A stretch of DNA of 64,000 nt from Paenibacillus dendritiformis (GTDB taxonomy: Bacteria; Bacillota; Bacilli; Paenibacillales; Paenibacillaceae), in NCBI RefSeq assembly GCF_945605565.1, contig NZ_OX216966.1:4394001-4458000 (forward strand), in the 5' to 3' direction. Below, one piece after another: positions 43,490 to 53,061 of the stretch. Within the stretch, counting starts at the first letter, position 1, and the number at the start of each line of letters is the position of its first letter. The notes under the pieces are model-generated. The model did not search any database. It was given only the letters and a program-made list of their open reading frames with translations, and was not told the origin of the DNA. The position numbers were made by a program, and so were the translations under genes.

Positions 43490-44560
43490 ATGGGTACACA
43501 TCGATATACGACCGAACACAACGATAACTCAACCGTGAATAGACAACATAGACGAACAGCGAGACGGCATGCATCGGCACTCCTCTGCGCTGCAATGGCT
43601 ATCGGGCTGTTCCTGACGCCTGCATTCACCTACGCCGCAGCGAACAGCATGCCGGCAGCGGACGAGACGCTGCGCACCACTCCTGTAGTCGCCGCAGCAA
43701 GCGGCACGGAGTTGAAGCTGCAAGGCATATCTATCGGGATGAGCGAGCCGGAATTGATCGGAATTCTCGGAGAACCCGCCCGCAAAGATTTAAGCGAATA
43801 CAACTTCGAATGGTACATATACAATCAGAATTACCAACGTTATATCCAGGTCGGCGTACAGCACGGCAAAGTGGTTGCCCTGTATACGAACGCCCAGGAT
43901 TGGACTGGCGCCGGTGGAATCGGCTTCGGGTCGACCAGGCAAGAAGTAGAAGCCGCTTACGGCTCCCCGCTTGCCAGTCTCAAGAAAGGAAATACGATCT
44001 ATAAGTTCAAGGACAACGGCGGAGAATACAGCCTGCATCTGGTCGGCGGAGCATATGCTACTCTATTTTACGATCTAAGCCGGAAAAATACGGTCACCTC
44101 GATCCAGCTCATCGATCAGAATATCGAGTTATCGTTCAAAGGCTTTTATGGAAAGCCAAGCGAACGTTTGCGGGAAAGCTTTGAGCGGGAAGTGCTGGAT
44201 TTGACCAATGCGGTGCGTGTACGCGAAGGAAAAAAACCGCTCGAGTGGAACGACAAGATTGCGGATACGGCGCGCATGCATAGCGAAGATATGATGAAGC
44301 AGGGCTTCTTCTCACACGATAATCCCGATGGCCAATCTCCGTTCGATCGGATGAAGCAAGACGGCATCACTTACAAGATGGCCGGAGAAAATATTGCCGC
44401 CGGACAAACAAGCGCCATCTTCGCCCACGAGAACTGGATGAACTCAAGCGGCCACCGCAAAAACATTTTAAGCGATTTCGAACGACTTGGCGTCGGAATC
44501 TCTTTCGGCGGACCCTATCAAGTCTATTATACGCAAAACTTCTTCACACCGAGCCGCTAG
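43490..44560 (+). CDS. Secreted CAP (SCP/PR-1) domain protein
   Basis: 356 residues. A long basic n-region (RQHRRTARRHA) leads to a hydrophobic signal segment ending near TYAAA. The middle (~70-215) is a CAP-associated N-terminal region containing two GISIGMSEPELIGILGEP / GIGFGSTRQEVEAAYGSP repeats. The C-terminal CAP domain (~230-354) holds ADTARMHSEDMMKQGFFSH, GENIAAG and WMNSSGHRKNILS, with the usual His/Glu pair. Relatives include YlbC/YkwD-type wall-associated proteins. GGGGAG precedes the ATG. Preceded by the c-di-GMP riboswitch. Confidence 0.88.
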   Translation: MGTHRYTTEHNDNSTVNRQHRRTARRHASALLCAAMAIGLFLTPAFTYAAANSMPAADETLRTTPVVAAASGTELKLQGISIGMSEPELIGILGEPARKDLSEYNFEWYIYNQNYQRYIQVGVQHGKVVALYTNAQDWTGAGGIGFGSTRQEVEAAYGSPLASLKKGNTIYKFKDNGGEYSLHLVGGAYATLFYDLSRKNTVTSIQLIDQNIELSFKGFYGKPSERLRESFEREVLDLTNAVRVREGKKPLEWNDKIADTARMHSEDMMKQGFFSHDNPDGQSPFDRMKQDGITYKMAGENIAAGQTSAIFAHENWMNSSGHRKNILSDFERLGVGISFGGPYQVYYTQNFFTPSR

Positions 44561-44563
44561 AAT

Positions 44564-44596
44564 CAAAAAAACCGCCGCCTCTTGCACAGGCGGCGG
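44564..44596 (-). terminator. Intrinsic terminator of the LPXTG-protein gene
   Basis: CCGCCGCCT / AGGCGGCGG stem (44572-44580 with 44588-44596), followed on the minus strand by TTTTTTT. It lies between convergent genes. Confidence 0.85.
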
Positions 44597-44607
44597 CTAG
44601 CAAAGCT

Positions 44608-47600
44608 CTACTCGTTATGTTTCATTCTTTTGCGCGACATCCACATGACAACTGCGGCAGCGCAGAACAACAGGCCAATCCAAGAAGCAAGCGGTGCCTT
44701 CTCTCCGGTTGCCGGGAGTGTCGGTGCAGCCGGATGATCAGGCTTCTTGCGGTCTCCCGGCCGGGTCGCAGGGAGTTCATTCGAGCCAGGTTGCTCTTCC
44801 GTTCCCGGCTCCTCTTCCGTGCCAGGTGTGCCTGGAACGGTCTCTCCCGGTTCGCTTTCACCCGGATCGGTCTCACCGCCGACTACCGTGTCCGGTCCTT
44901 CCACGATGGTGCCAGGGACCGTCTCTCTGTTGTCAGGCGGATTCGTGCCCGGAGTGGTACCGCCGGAACCCGGATCTGTCGTTCCGCCACCGCCGGAACC
45001 CGGCCCTTCCGGATCAGGGCGTTCCGGCTCCGGCTTGACGCCGGACTTGACCAGACCCGCGTCAATGGTCAGGTTCCGTTCCTCCTGGCCGAGCATGATC
45101 ACATCGGTCCAGCCGTCGGCATTGGCTTTGGAATTGCGCGCCGGGTCGCTTCCGGCCCCTTTGATCGTGAACTTGTAACCATCTGGCAATTCAAAATGAA
45201 CGATGTAGGTTCCAGCGGACAAGTTGTCGAATAAATAGTAGCCGTCATATACAACCTCGGTTACGGTAGGCCCGTATACATCCCCTGTTACCGTGCCTCC
45301 GTATGTGGAATCCGTTACGGTCCTGTATACCGATTGGGTCACGGTCGTGGCCAACAGTTCGCGGTTGCTGTTGTATAGTTTGACCGTCACGCCATTCAGG
45401 CCAACCTCGTCTTCATCCTGAATGCCGTTGCCATTCTTGTCGATCCAGACATAATCGCCAAGCGCACCCGTACCTGGCGCTACCGGCAGAGGGATAAGCC
45501 CGGCATCGATATCATGGTTCTTCTCGCCTTTTGCAAGCTCAATCACGTTAGTACGGCCATCGTCATGGGTGACGTCGGAATCTTTGCCGCGATCGTCGCC
45601 CTGATGCGGTATCGTCCATTTATGGCCGTTCGGCAGGATGAACTTTACAACATATTTGCCAGCTGGCAGATTCGTGAACAGATAATATCCTGGCTTGCCG
45701 TCTTTGTTGTCCGTCGTGGTGCTTTTTAGTAAGCTGCCGTTGTCATCGTACAGCTCCACCTTCACGCCATTCAGGCCAATCTCGTCTTCATCCTGGATGC
45801 CGTTGCCGTTCTTGTCAATCCAGACATAATCCCCGATTTCCCCCGTCTCCGGCGCTACCGGCATTGGGACGAGCCCGGCATCGATGTTGTGATTCTTCTC
45901 GCCGTCGCCCAGCACGATTTCATCTGTGTAGCCATCCTCGTTGATCACGTCGGAATCTTTGGCCGGATCATTGCCTTGGTGCGGCTTCGTCCAGCTATAG
46001 CCGTCCGGCAGGATGAACTTCACGATATATTTGCCGGCTGGCAGATTCGTAAACAGATAGTACCCGGGCTTGCCTTCAAAATTGGTATTCGTGATGGTCT
46101 TGTTAAGCAGCTTGCCATTGATATCGTACAGCTCAACCGTTACCCCGTTCTTGCCTTCTTCATCATCATCCTGAATGCCATTGCCGTTTTTATCGATCCA
46201 GACGTAATCGCCGATTTCGCCTTTACGGCTATCTTTAATTTTCACGCCGACTTTTTTCGGCTCCGCCGGCAGCAGCGGACTTCCGTTATCTGCCCGCTTC
46301 GCCGTAAAGCCGAACGAGTTCCAGGCAATCTCGTCATCGCCGCTCGGTGCGCCAACCGGCGCGCTCATTTCCCATACGACTTCCTTGCTCTCCCCTGGCT
46401 TGAGCACCAAGTCGTCATCGAACACGAATTTCAACGCCTTGACTGTCGTCAGATCCTCCGGCGCCTCAGCGGACCAGCTTCCGCCTTCTAACGATACGGA
46501 TTCATCGGTGCTGTAATACACCGTCACGGATTGCGGCGTTGCTACTTTCTCCGTCAAGACCGGACTCCATTTGCTTCCGCGCGGCGTCTTGTCAATGACT
46601 CCGGTATCGCCGATTCGAGGAAGGGCATCCACAATCGTGACGTTTTTGACGCCAACCGTGCCCTTGTTCGTCACGACGACCTTGTACTTGATTTTTCCGC
46701 CAGGCGTAACGGTTCCGGTATCCGGATATACCGTCCAGCTGCCTTCGTCCAGGTCACCCTGAACATATTTGACGGATTCGAGATTCGTTGCGGAATTAAC
46801 ATGGATATCCGCTCCGTCATATACATACCATTTTCCGTCTTTGTAACGCTGCTGGACAAAGTTATAGTAATTGTTCAAGTATTCATGTTCTTCGGACGTG
46901 ACTTCCACTTCATTATGAATCGTCCCCGTCGTTACCCCTGCCTTCACTTTCGCCTGGAAAGTCAGCTCTACCCACTGGCCCTTTTTCAGCGTCAGCGGAT
47001 GATTCTCATCCCAATACCAGGTGATCGGAGTCGTTCCCTCCGGGCCTTGAGAATCTGACTTGAAGCGAGGTTGCGGCGCATTCACTCCGTCGCTGCCCGT
47101 TACTTTCACCGAATCGTCCACATATGCAAGCTCCTCCGGCAGCAAGTCGGTCACGATCGGATTGCGAAAATCAACATCGATGAAGTCCGGGTTGGTTACC
47201 CGAATCTTATAGGTGGCCGTCTCGCCCGGTTTCAATGCAGCGCCGGACGCCACCTGCTTCTTCACCATAATCAGTGGGCGATCCTCAACGGCAAGCACCT
47301 TCACTCTGGCCGCATTTTCCTTCGGCTCGCCATTGAACAGATAAGTCATCACGGCATAGTTGACAATCTGCTTCCGGTCTTTAGGGCTCTTGTCGTTCTC
47401 GGGAAGACCATTCAACCTATCAATTTCAGGAAAATTTCCTTCATACTTCTTGTACGGGATATCGGAAAATTTCCCGAAAACGTAGTCCTCAAGCTGACGA
47501 TATTCCCCTGTCTTCTTGTACTGGACTTCCAGCTCGCTTTTTTGCTGGAAATCAACCGGAACATCGCCGAACACGAGGCGGATCCCTTTCACGTTCTTGC

Positions 47601-48834
47601 CGTCCGCCTTCAATACTCGCGGCTCGGCATTCGCCGGGATCGTCTCCCACTGCTCCCAATCGCTATCTGCCGGCTTTTCCTTGGTGGTGTATTGAATAAC
47701 ATAAGAATCAATTCCTGCAAATCTCGCCGTTAGAACCTGAACAAATTCGAGGCCCTGCGGAGTTACATCCTCCAGCTTGGCATTCTCCAACCTCATATTC
47801 GTCTGGTTGGCGATATCTCCGATTCGGTAGGAAATGGTTTGTCCCGTTATCAATTCCTTGGCGGAGCCTTCGGTGACAGATTTATAGATCCACAGATTGC
47901 CTGTCTGCGGCACATCGACAAACCCGTGCTTCGCTTCCGCTTCGTCCGTGACAGGCTCGTTCTCTCCCACTGGCTTGAACGACACGGCCGCCTGATTCAC
48001 AACCTCTTTATCGGGGTTATCCTTCAGAATATCCTCGGGATACTTCACTTTGACGAAGATTTCTTTGTAGGACTCGTCTTGGCCCAGCTTGCCGATATTC
48101 CAGGTAAGCTTTCCATTGTCATTGGCTGTATACTCAGGGCGCGTCGACAAGAGCTCGGCCTCCGGCGGCAGCATATCGGTGATGACGACGTCATCCAGAT
48201 TCAGATTGCCGTAGCCGTCCTTTTTCGTATCGGAGAACAGGATCCGGTATTCAACGGTGCCTCCGGGCTGCGGCTTCACATGCGCCACGGGTCTGTACTG
48301 TTCCTTTGTCAGATCCCATGCGGCGGATGCTTCCGCCTTGACGGTCACTTCGTTCGACAGCTTGCCGCCTGGCGTCTGCTCGCTCCGGAAGACCGCCTGC
48401 GCCGCAGCCTCCGTCCCGTTCGGCGTCACATAATTCGGGAAGCGGACATTGACCTGAAGCGTTCCCGTCGATCCCGGCTCCAGCGCCTCCGTAAAGGTAA
48501 ACGTAACCGTCCCCGCATCGGGATCATGTACCGCGGTTGCCCCATCGCTGTTCACTACACCGGCATATTCCACGTCCTTCGGTATCGGGAGAACGATCTG
48601 CGCCCCGTCATACTGTTCCGTTGTGCTTGACACGCTGTATTCAATATCATAAGTAAATAATTGCCCCGATAGCACGGACGGCATGGAACTCTTGAGCACA
48701 ATCTGGATTGTGTCCGCGCCATTCTCCTCATTGCCGGGAACGTCATCCGCGAGCGCGGTCATGGGCATCAGCAGTATATTGAACAACAGCATGAATGCCA
48801 ACACTATGGCTTGAAATCGTATTGACCTTCTCAT
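44608..48834 (-). CDS. Large LPXTG-anchored surface protein (DUF11 and SdrD-type B repeats)
   Basis: 1408 residues. A signal peptide (FQAIVLAFMLLFNILLMPMTALA) is followed by isopeptide/DUF11-like beta domains with the recurring SGxxxTYxIxxTN theme (near residues 50, 180, 530 and 710). Three Cna_B/SdrD-type B repeats begin near 870, 998 and 1124, each with DYVWIDKNGNGIQD, a calcium-binding-like loop. A Gly/Pro/Glu/Thr-rich stalk (~1265-1370) ends in the sortase signal LPATGEKAPLASWIG, a hydrophobic helix and SRKRMKHNE. A second LPAT (LPATRPG) lies ~25 residues earlier. Probably a fibrous adhesin. Ends at a terminator. Confidence 0.9.
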   Translation of the reverse strand: MRRSIRFQAIVLAFMLLFNILLMPMTALADDVPGNEENGADTIQIVLKSSMPSVLSGQLFTYDIEYSVSSTTEQYDGAQIVLPIPKDVEYAGVVNSDGATAVHDPDAGTVTFTFTEALEPGSTGTLQVNVRFPNYVTPNGTEAAAQAVFRSEQTPGGKLSNEVTVKAEASAAWDLTKEQYRPVAHVKPQPGGTVEYRILFSDTKKDGYGNLNLDDVVITDMLPPEAELLSTRPEYTANDNGKLTWNIGKLGQDESYKEIFVKVKYPEDILKDNPDKEVVNQAAVSFKPVGENEPVTDEAEAKHGFVDVPQTGNLWIYKSVTEGSAKELITGQTISYRIGDIANQTNMRLENAKLEDVTPQGLEFVQVLTARFAGIDSYVIQYTTKEKPADSDWEQWETIPANAEPRVLKADGKNVKGIRLVFGDVPVDFQQKSELEVQYKKTGEYRQLEDYVFGKFSDIPYKKYEGNFPEIDRLNGLPENDKSPKDRKQIVNYAVMTYLFNGEPKENAARVKVLAVEDRPLIMVKKQVASGAALKPGETATYKIRVTNPDFIDVDFRNPIVTDLLPEELAYVDDSVKVTGSDGVNAPQPRFKSDSQGPEGTTPITWYWDENHPLTLKKGQWVELTFQAKVKAGVTTGTIHNEVEVTSEEHEYLNNYYNFVQQRYKDGKWYVYDGADIHVNSATNLESVKYVQGDLDEGSWTVYPDTGTVTPGGKIKYKVVVTNKGTVGVKNVTIVDALPRIGDTGVIDKTPRGSKWSPVLTEKVATPQSVTVYYSTDESVSLEGGSWSAEAPEDLTTVKALKFVFDDDLVLKPGESKEVVWEMSAPVGAPSGDDEIAWNSFGFTAKRADNGSPLLPAEPKKVGVKIKDSRKGEIGDYVWIDKNGNGIQDDDEEGKNGVTVELYDINGKLLNKTITNTNFEGKPGYYLFTNLPAGKYIVKFILPDGYSWTKPHQGNDPAKDSDVINEDGYTDEIVLGDGEKNHNIDAGLVPMPVAPETGEIGDYVWIDKNGNGIQDEDEIGLNGVKVELYDDNGSLLKSTTTDNKDGKPGYYLFTNLPAGKYVVKFILPNGHKWTIPHQGDDRGKDSDVTHDDGRTNVIELAKGEKNHDIDAGLIPLPVAPGTGALGDYVWIDKNGNGIQDEDEVGLNGVTVKLYNSNRELLATTVTQSVYRTVTDSTYGGTVTGDVYGPTVTEVVYDGYYLFDNLSAGTYIVHFELPDGYKFTIKGAGSDPARNSKANADGWTDVIMLGQEERNLTIDAGLVKSGVKPEPERPDPEGPGSGGGGTTDPGSGGTTPGTNPPDNRETVPGTIVEGPDTVVGGETDPGESEPGETVPGTPGTEEEPGTEEQPGSNELPATRPGDRKKPDHPAAPTLPATGEKAPLASWIGLLFCAAAVVMWMSRKRMKHNE

Positions 48835-48952
48835 TTTCCCAGACTCTTCCTTCCTTTGAAAATCAATCTGTCTTCTCTTCCATTACACCTTGATGGAGAC
48901 ACATCATCGTTCAATGTCTCCAGCTTGGCTTCATCGCCGATCTCTCCGTTCG

Positions 48953-49273
48953 TCAAGTCGATGGAAGCGGCGTCCGAATGTTCGGCTGCGGTGTCTCGTA
49001 AGACAAGATTGCCTGTATCGTCAGCCATCCGGTTCGGGTTAACCCCTCCCTGCCGACCTTCAACGAATGTTCCGTGACTCCCCCAAACATCGGCCCCCGC
49101 AGATCGATTGCGCTGATGGAGACCGTGCCGTATACCGGGATCCCTTCCATAGAATTGTCCACTTCATCTTGTTCTGCTGCAATGGAGATGGGGAGAGAAG
49201 TTGTGGAGGGGAGATTGAGCAACAATAGGAGAGCGGCTAGATTCCAGAGCTTTACGTTGACGCGATTCTGCAT
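48953..49273 (-). CDS. Small secreted protein, possibly frameshifted
   Basis: 106 residues with a signal peptide (LWNLAALLLLLNLPSTTSLP) and a beta-rich middle (GIPVYGTVSISAIDLRGP). Unrecognised family. The best ribosome-binding site (AGGAGGTG, 49283-49290) points to an ATG five bases away that opens only a nine-codon frame; this protein's ATG is 13 bases away in another frame. Its last ~20 codons overlap another open frame (MADDTGNLVL...) that continues to 48831. It may therefore be a decayed gene rather than a normal one. It precedes the LPXTG-protein gene by about 120 bp. Confidence 0.4.
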   Translation of the reverse strand: MQNRVNVKLWNLAALLLLLNLPSTTSLPISIAAEQDEVDNSMEGIPVYGTVSISAIDLRGPMFGGVTEHSLKVGREGLTRTGWLTIQAILSYETPQPNIRTPLPST

Positions 49274-49404
49274 TGAATCATTCGTTCACCTCCTCTTGCG
49301 CACTGTTCATACCAACAATGAGTGCACTATGTAATAGGCATAAGTATCATAACAAATCCAACTACACCATTTCTCAACAATAATGGAAGCGTTGTCCGAA
49401 GCGA

Positions 49405-50055
49405 TTATTTTGCCGCCGGAATCTTCTTGTTTTTATGGCGGTACATTTTCCGATCAGCGGCATCCAGAATGTCGGTGAGGTTGCGATTTTTGTCCGAGTA
49501 GACCTCGAATCCGACCGAGAAGGTTACGTTGATCTTGAGTTCTTTCGAGAGAGAAGCCAATTTGTCGGCGAAATACCGCTGCATAATTTTCATGCCGGAG
49601 GAACCGTCGCTGAGCATGAGAACAATAAACTCATCGCCGCCCCATCTCGCTATGTAATGTTTTTTCTCGAAGCCTTTGCTTAATATGTCAGCCGTTTTCT
49701 TCAAAATGAGATCGCCGGTGCTGTGGCCGTAATGATCATTGATGGTTTTGAATTTGTCGATGTCGATAAAAAAGATGGTGATCGTTTGCGATTTGCGTTT
49801 CGCTTTCGCTTTTATTTTCGCAAAATTTTTCACAATGAATCTGCGGTTGTATACCTTCGTCAGCGCGTCTCTTTCCGCTTCCCTTTTCACCATTTCATAC
49901 TTTCGGCCGAACCACCAAATGAATACCACTTGAATGATTAGGGAGGTAAATAATACCATGTCCACATCGCCAATCAAATAGAAGATATAGGCATAGACCG
50001 TCGCCAAAATCGTCAGCATGCCAAATCGGATATAAGCGTTCCTTTTGTCGCTCAT
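49405..50055 (-). CDS. Membrane diguanylate cyclase (GGDEF domain)
   Basis: About 216 residues. Two membrane segments near the N terminus (IRFGMLTILATVYAYIFYLI and VLFTSLIIQVVFIWWFG) are followed by a full GGDEF domain (~60-212): DALTKVYNRRF, FFIDIDKFKTINDHYGHSTGD, and the active-site WGGDEF. An inhibitory RxxD site is not evident. It should make c-di-GMP from GTP. The ATG at 50053-50055 lies just after the GtrA gene, with AAGGG in the end of that gene; the two are translationally linked in one operon with the glycosyltransferase genes upstream. Confidence 0.88.
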   Translation of the reverse strand: MSDKRNAYIRFGMLTILATVYAYIFYLIGDVDMVLFTSLIIQVVFIWWFGRKYEMVKREAERDALTKVYNRRFIVKNFAKIKAKAKRKSQTITIFFIDIDKFKTINDHYGHSTGDLILKKTADILSKGFEKKHYIARWGGDEFIVLMLSDGSSGMKIMQRYFADKLASLSKELKINVTFSVGFEVYSDKNRNLTDILDAADRKMYRHKNKKIPAAK

Positions 50056-50060
50056 CACTA

Positions 50061-50453
50061 TCAACCCTTTACTCTGGTAACTCCGTAATCAAACGTCCAA
50101 TAATAGTTCAACAGAAAATTGCTTGGCGGAACGACGAAAATGACGAGCAGTTGTCCCAGCACATACGGCCATTGCATCCATTCCACCGCAGCGTACATCA
50201 CCCCCGTATTCATAAGCAGGCCGACCGACGAGACGACCGCGTATTTGATAAAAGCCGAACGCCCTCCCCGCGTCTCGCCGAATGTCCACAACAAGTTCAG
50301 TATGTAAGACACGATAAGCACAATCAGGAAGCCGATGGCGGAACTGATGATCGGATCCAGTCCAAGCCACTCGACCAGCAAGACAAGCACTCCAACATGC
50401 AATAGAGTGCCTAGTACGCCGACGACGCCGTATTTCATCATTTTTTTAACCAT
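50061..50453 (-). CDS. GtrA-family membrane protein
   Basis: 130 residues, four membrane segments, with the GtrA stretch KYGVVGVLGTLLHVGVLVLL, a FLIVLIVSYILNLLWTF helix pair and NFLLNYYWTFDYG at the end. GtrA-like proteins are thought to help flip undecaprenyl-phosphate-linked sugars. It overlaps the GtrB-like gene upstream by 16 bases, so they are co-translated. Confidence 0.88.
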   Translation of the reverse strand: MVKKMMKYGVVGVLGTLLHVGVLVLLVEWLGLDPIISSAIGFLIVLIVSYILNLLWTFGETRGGRSAFIKYAVVSSVGLLMNTGVMYAAVEWMQWPYVLGQLLVIFVVPPSNFLLNYYWTFDYGVTRVKG

Positions 50454-51415
50454 AACAGTTCATTGCCGCTAGCGGGCATCTCCGTTTCTCGTGCTGCGAT
50501 TCGCTCCCCGATGACATAGCGCGGCCGCCCCTTCGCTTCATTGTAGATGGACGCAATATACTCGCCGATGATGCCCAGGCTGACCATAATGATGCTGCCG
50601 ATAATGAGCTGCAGCAGAATAACGGTCGTGAAGCCCGTTACCGCCTCGCCGACAATTTTGCGGTACAGCGTCTGCACGCCGAGAATAACTGCCCCGATCA
50701 AAAACATAATGCCAGTCAGCGTCACGAAGCGCAGCGGCAGCGACGAGAAGGAGGTCACGGCTTGAACCGCCAGTTTGACCAGGCCGAGGAAGCTCCAGCG
50801 CGTCGTGCTGCCGACGCGTTCCGGAACTTCGAACTCAATCTGCGTTCTGCTGAAGCCGAGCCAGGCCGTCATGCCGCGGAAGAAGGTTTTGCGCTCGGGC
50901 ATATTCCGCCAAGCCTCCACAACCTTGCCGTCCAGCAGCTTGAAGTCGGAGGCGCCGCGCAGGTCGAAGCCCGACAATCGGTTCAATATATAATAAAACG
51001 ACGCAGAGCCCAATTTGTTGCGCAGCGGCTCCTTCCCGCGGCTTCGCTTCACGCATTCGACGACTTCATAGCCTTCTTCCTTCCACAGGCGCACCATTTC
51101 CTCCAGGAGCGAAGGCGGATGCTGGAGATCCGCATCCATCACGATCACGGCGCGGCCTCTCGCATGCTCCATCCCTGCGCATAGCGCAAGCTCCTTCCCG
51201 AAATTGCGGCTTAAGCGGATCGCCGACAATTCAGCAAAGCGCCGGCAGGTCTCCTCAATCCGCAGCCAAGTCCGATCCGTCGAGCCGTCATCGACGATAA
51301 GCATTTCGAAGCTCTCGCCAAGCTGCGCCAACTGTTCGCGAATGATGGCCAACGTTCCATCAATATGAACTTCCTCGTTATACACTGGGAGAATGATCGT
51401 AATATCCGGTCTCAT
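50438..51415 (-). CDS. GT2 glycosyltransferase, GtrB/DPM1-like
   Basis: 325 residues. A soluble GT-A domain (ITIILPVYNEEVHIDGTL; IVDDGSTDRTW; AVIVMDADLQHPP; ASDFKLLDGKVVEAW) is followed by two C-terminal membrane helices. Such enzymes load a sugar onto undecaprenyl phosphate at the inner face, and GtrA moves it across. It overlaps the GtrA gene and, by four bases, the membrane glycosyltransferase gene upstream. The sugar is unknown. Confidence 0.9.
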   Translation of the reverse strand: MRPDITIILPVYNEEVHIDGTLAIIREQLAQLGESFEMLIVDDGSTDRTWLRIEETCRRFAELSAIRLSRNFGKELALCAGMEHARGRAVIVMDADLQHPPSLLEEMVRLWKEEGYEVVECVKRSRGKEPLRNKLGSASFYYILNRLSGFDLRGASDFKLLDGKVVEAWRNMPERKTFFRGMTAWLGFSRTQIEFEVPERVGSTTRWSFLGLVKLAVQAVTSFSSLPLRFVTLTGIMFLIGAVILGVQTLYRKIVGEAVTGFTTVILLQLIIGSIIMVSLGIIGEYIASIYNEAKGRPRYVIGERIAARETEMPASGNELLWLKK

Positions 51416-53061
51416 TGCTCACTCACACCCGCTTCTTTCTTTACTTTATACAACCGCCACAAACCGCCATTCTCGTCGCCGAACTCTTTGTGGAGCTCGC
51501 ACCATTCCGCCCCTTTTTCATAGAAATCGGGGTATAACCGGTTATCTGCGCTGAGAGCGGAGCTGATATTCGGCTTCGGGCTTAAAATATAATCGACGCC
51601 CTGACCTTGCGGATCCGCTAATGCATCGCGAAAATTAAAATCGCTCGTAATGATGTACCGGCTCGGTTTTTCACTGTTCAGAATGATATAAAAGGCGGAG
51701 TACGAGTCCATTAAAATTTTGTCTTGCCGCAATTCGCTATCCAAGTAACGCGCCACCTCACGGTCCACTTCCTGCAGGTTGGCATGCTCCTGCGCATGCA
51801 GCATTTTGTTCTCGTCCGGCGCGATATCCGGGTTGAACCAGGCCCATGTCAGCACCACCGCCGACAATACCAGACTTGCCACCGCGATCCCCGAATTCCA
51901 CAGCGACTTCTTCACCTTGCTCAGCTCATATGGGATCCAGGCGACCGTAATCGGAAATACGTACATGAAATACCGGAACCACCCGAACGAAGTGCCTTTG
52001 ACAAGCAGCAAATACTGTAAAGCCACAATGGAAAACACCATCGCCGCCAAGCCGGCAAGCTCCCATAGATGGGCCCTGCGGTTCATGATGCGAAGCATCA
52101 AGACGCCAACGAGCGGAATGGAGAAGAACGCCATCTTCTTCAGCACGAATATGAAACTGTTGAACGGGTGCCCGATAAGATGCATGAATTGCTGATCGGT
52201 AGCCAGCATCGCCGACTGCTCTACGTTCGAATACTCCGAATTCAAGAAATAGAACGGATTGCCCATAATGAGATAGTTCAGCAAAATCCAGAGCAAGCCC
52301 GAATATACGATCGGCGACCATACCAACGTCATGACGCTTTCGATCTGCTCATATTTATTCCGGAATCCCGTTCTCCCCGCTTCCGGCTTCTTGTCGGCGC
52401 GGAACAGCACCGCGAGTATAACAGTCAGACCCAGGCCGATGCCGAAAGGCACCGCTTCGTACCGCGTCCAGAACGCCATCGCAAGGGCCAAGGATACCTT
52501 CAGCAAGCTGCCGACGTTGCGATCCTTCAACCAATACGTCAGATGAACGACCGAGTACATCGTAAAAAAGATAAACGGCGCGTCGCTCAATCCGTTCATG
52601 CCGAACAGAAACATAAACGGGTTGAAAGCAAACAATAGACTAATAACGATGCTTACCCAACGGGATAAACCATGGGAATCTCCGGCCTGCACCAACAGCG
52701 CGGCCGTACATCCCGCGAACAAGCTGGACATGAACACGCCCGCCAAGCCGGAGGATGCCAGCGCCGGGAATAACGGATAAAAAGCTAAAAAGGCGATTTC
52801 CACCAAGCTGGGTAACGGATTCCACACGAAGCCGATGGCTCCGAGATGGGGATCGCCGCTATACAGCACGTAGAAGGCGTTGGCCACCCGGCTCATCGCG
52901 TCCGTATGCACATAGCCGATATGATGGCTGACATAATAACCCGCGATCCATTCGGTCACGAACACCACGGCGAACACGACCCAGTACACATACCGGGACG
53001 TGCGCTGTTCAACCGCAGCCGGCAACAATTCAGGCGAACGATAGGATGCTGCGACTTCCAT
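51412..53061 (-). CDS. ArnT/PMT-like membrane glycosyltransferase
   Basis: 549 residues with about 11 membrane segments. The first outer loop holds HIGYVHTDAMSRVANAFYVL, whose acidic residue fits the DxD/E catalytic site of GT-C enzymes. GFVWNPLPSLVEIAFLAFYP follows, as in the ArnT-like group. It probably transfers the sugar carried on undecaprenyl phosphate, made by the GtrB/GtrA pair, to an external acceptor. The C terminus (~440-549) is soluble and extracytoplasmic. Stop and neighbour's start overlap by four bases. Confidence 0.83.
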   Translation of the reverse strand: MEVAASYRSPELLPAAVEQRTSRYVYWVVFAVVFVTEWIAGYYVSHHIGYVHTDAMSRVANAFYVLYSGDPHLGAIGFVWNPLPSLVEIAFLAFYPLFPALASSGLAGVFMSSLFAGCTAALLVQAGDSHGLSRWVSIVISLLFAFNPFMFLFGMNGLSDAPFIFFTMYSVVHLTYWLKDRNVGSLLKVSLALAMAFWTRYEAVPFGIGLGLTVILAVLFRADKKPEAGRTGFRNKYEQIESVMTLVWSPIVYSGLLWILLNYLIMGNPFYFLNSEYSNVEQSAMLATDQQFMHLIGHPFNSFIFVLKKMAFFSIPLVGVLMLRIMNRRAHLWELAGLAAMVFSIVALQYLLLVKGTSFGWFRYFMYVFPITVAWIPYELSKVKKSLWNSGIAVASLVLSAVVLTWAWFNPDIAPDENKMLHAQEHANLQEVDREVARYLDSELRQDKILMDSYSAFYIILNSEKPSRYIITSDFNFRDALADPQGQGVDYILSPKPNISSALSADNRLYPDFYEKGAEWCELHKEFGDENGGLWRLYKVKKEAGVSEQ

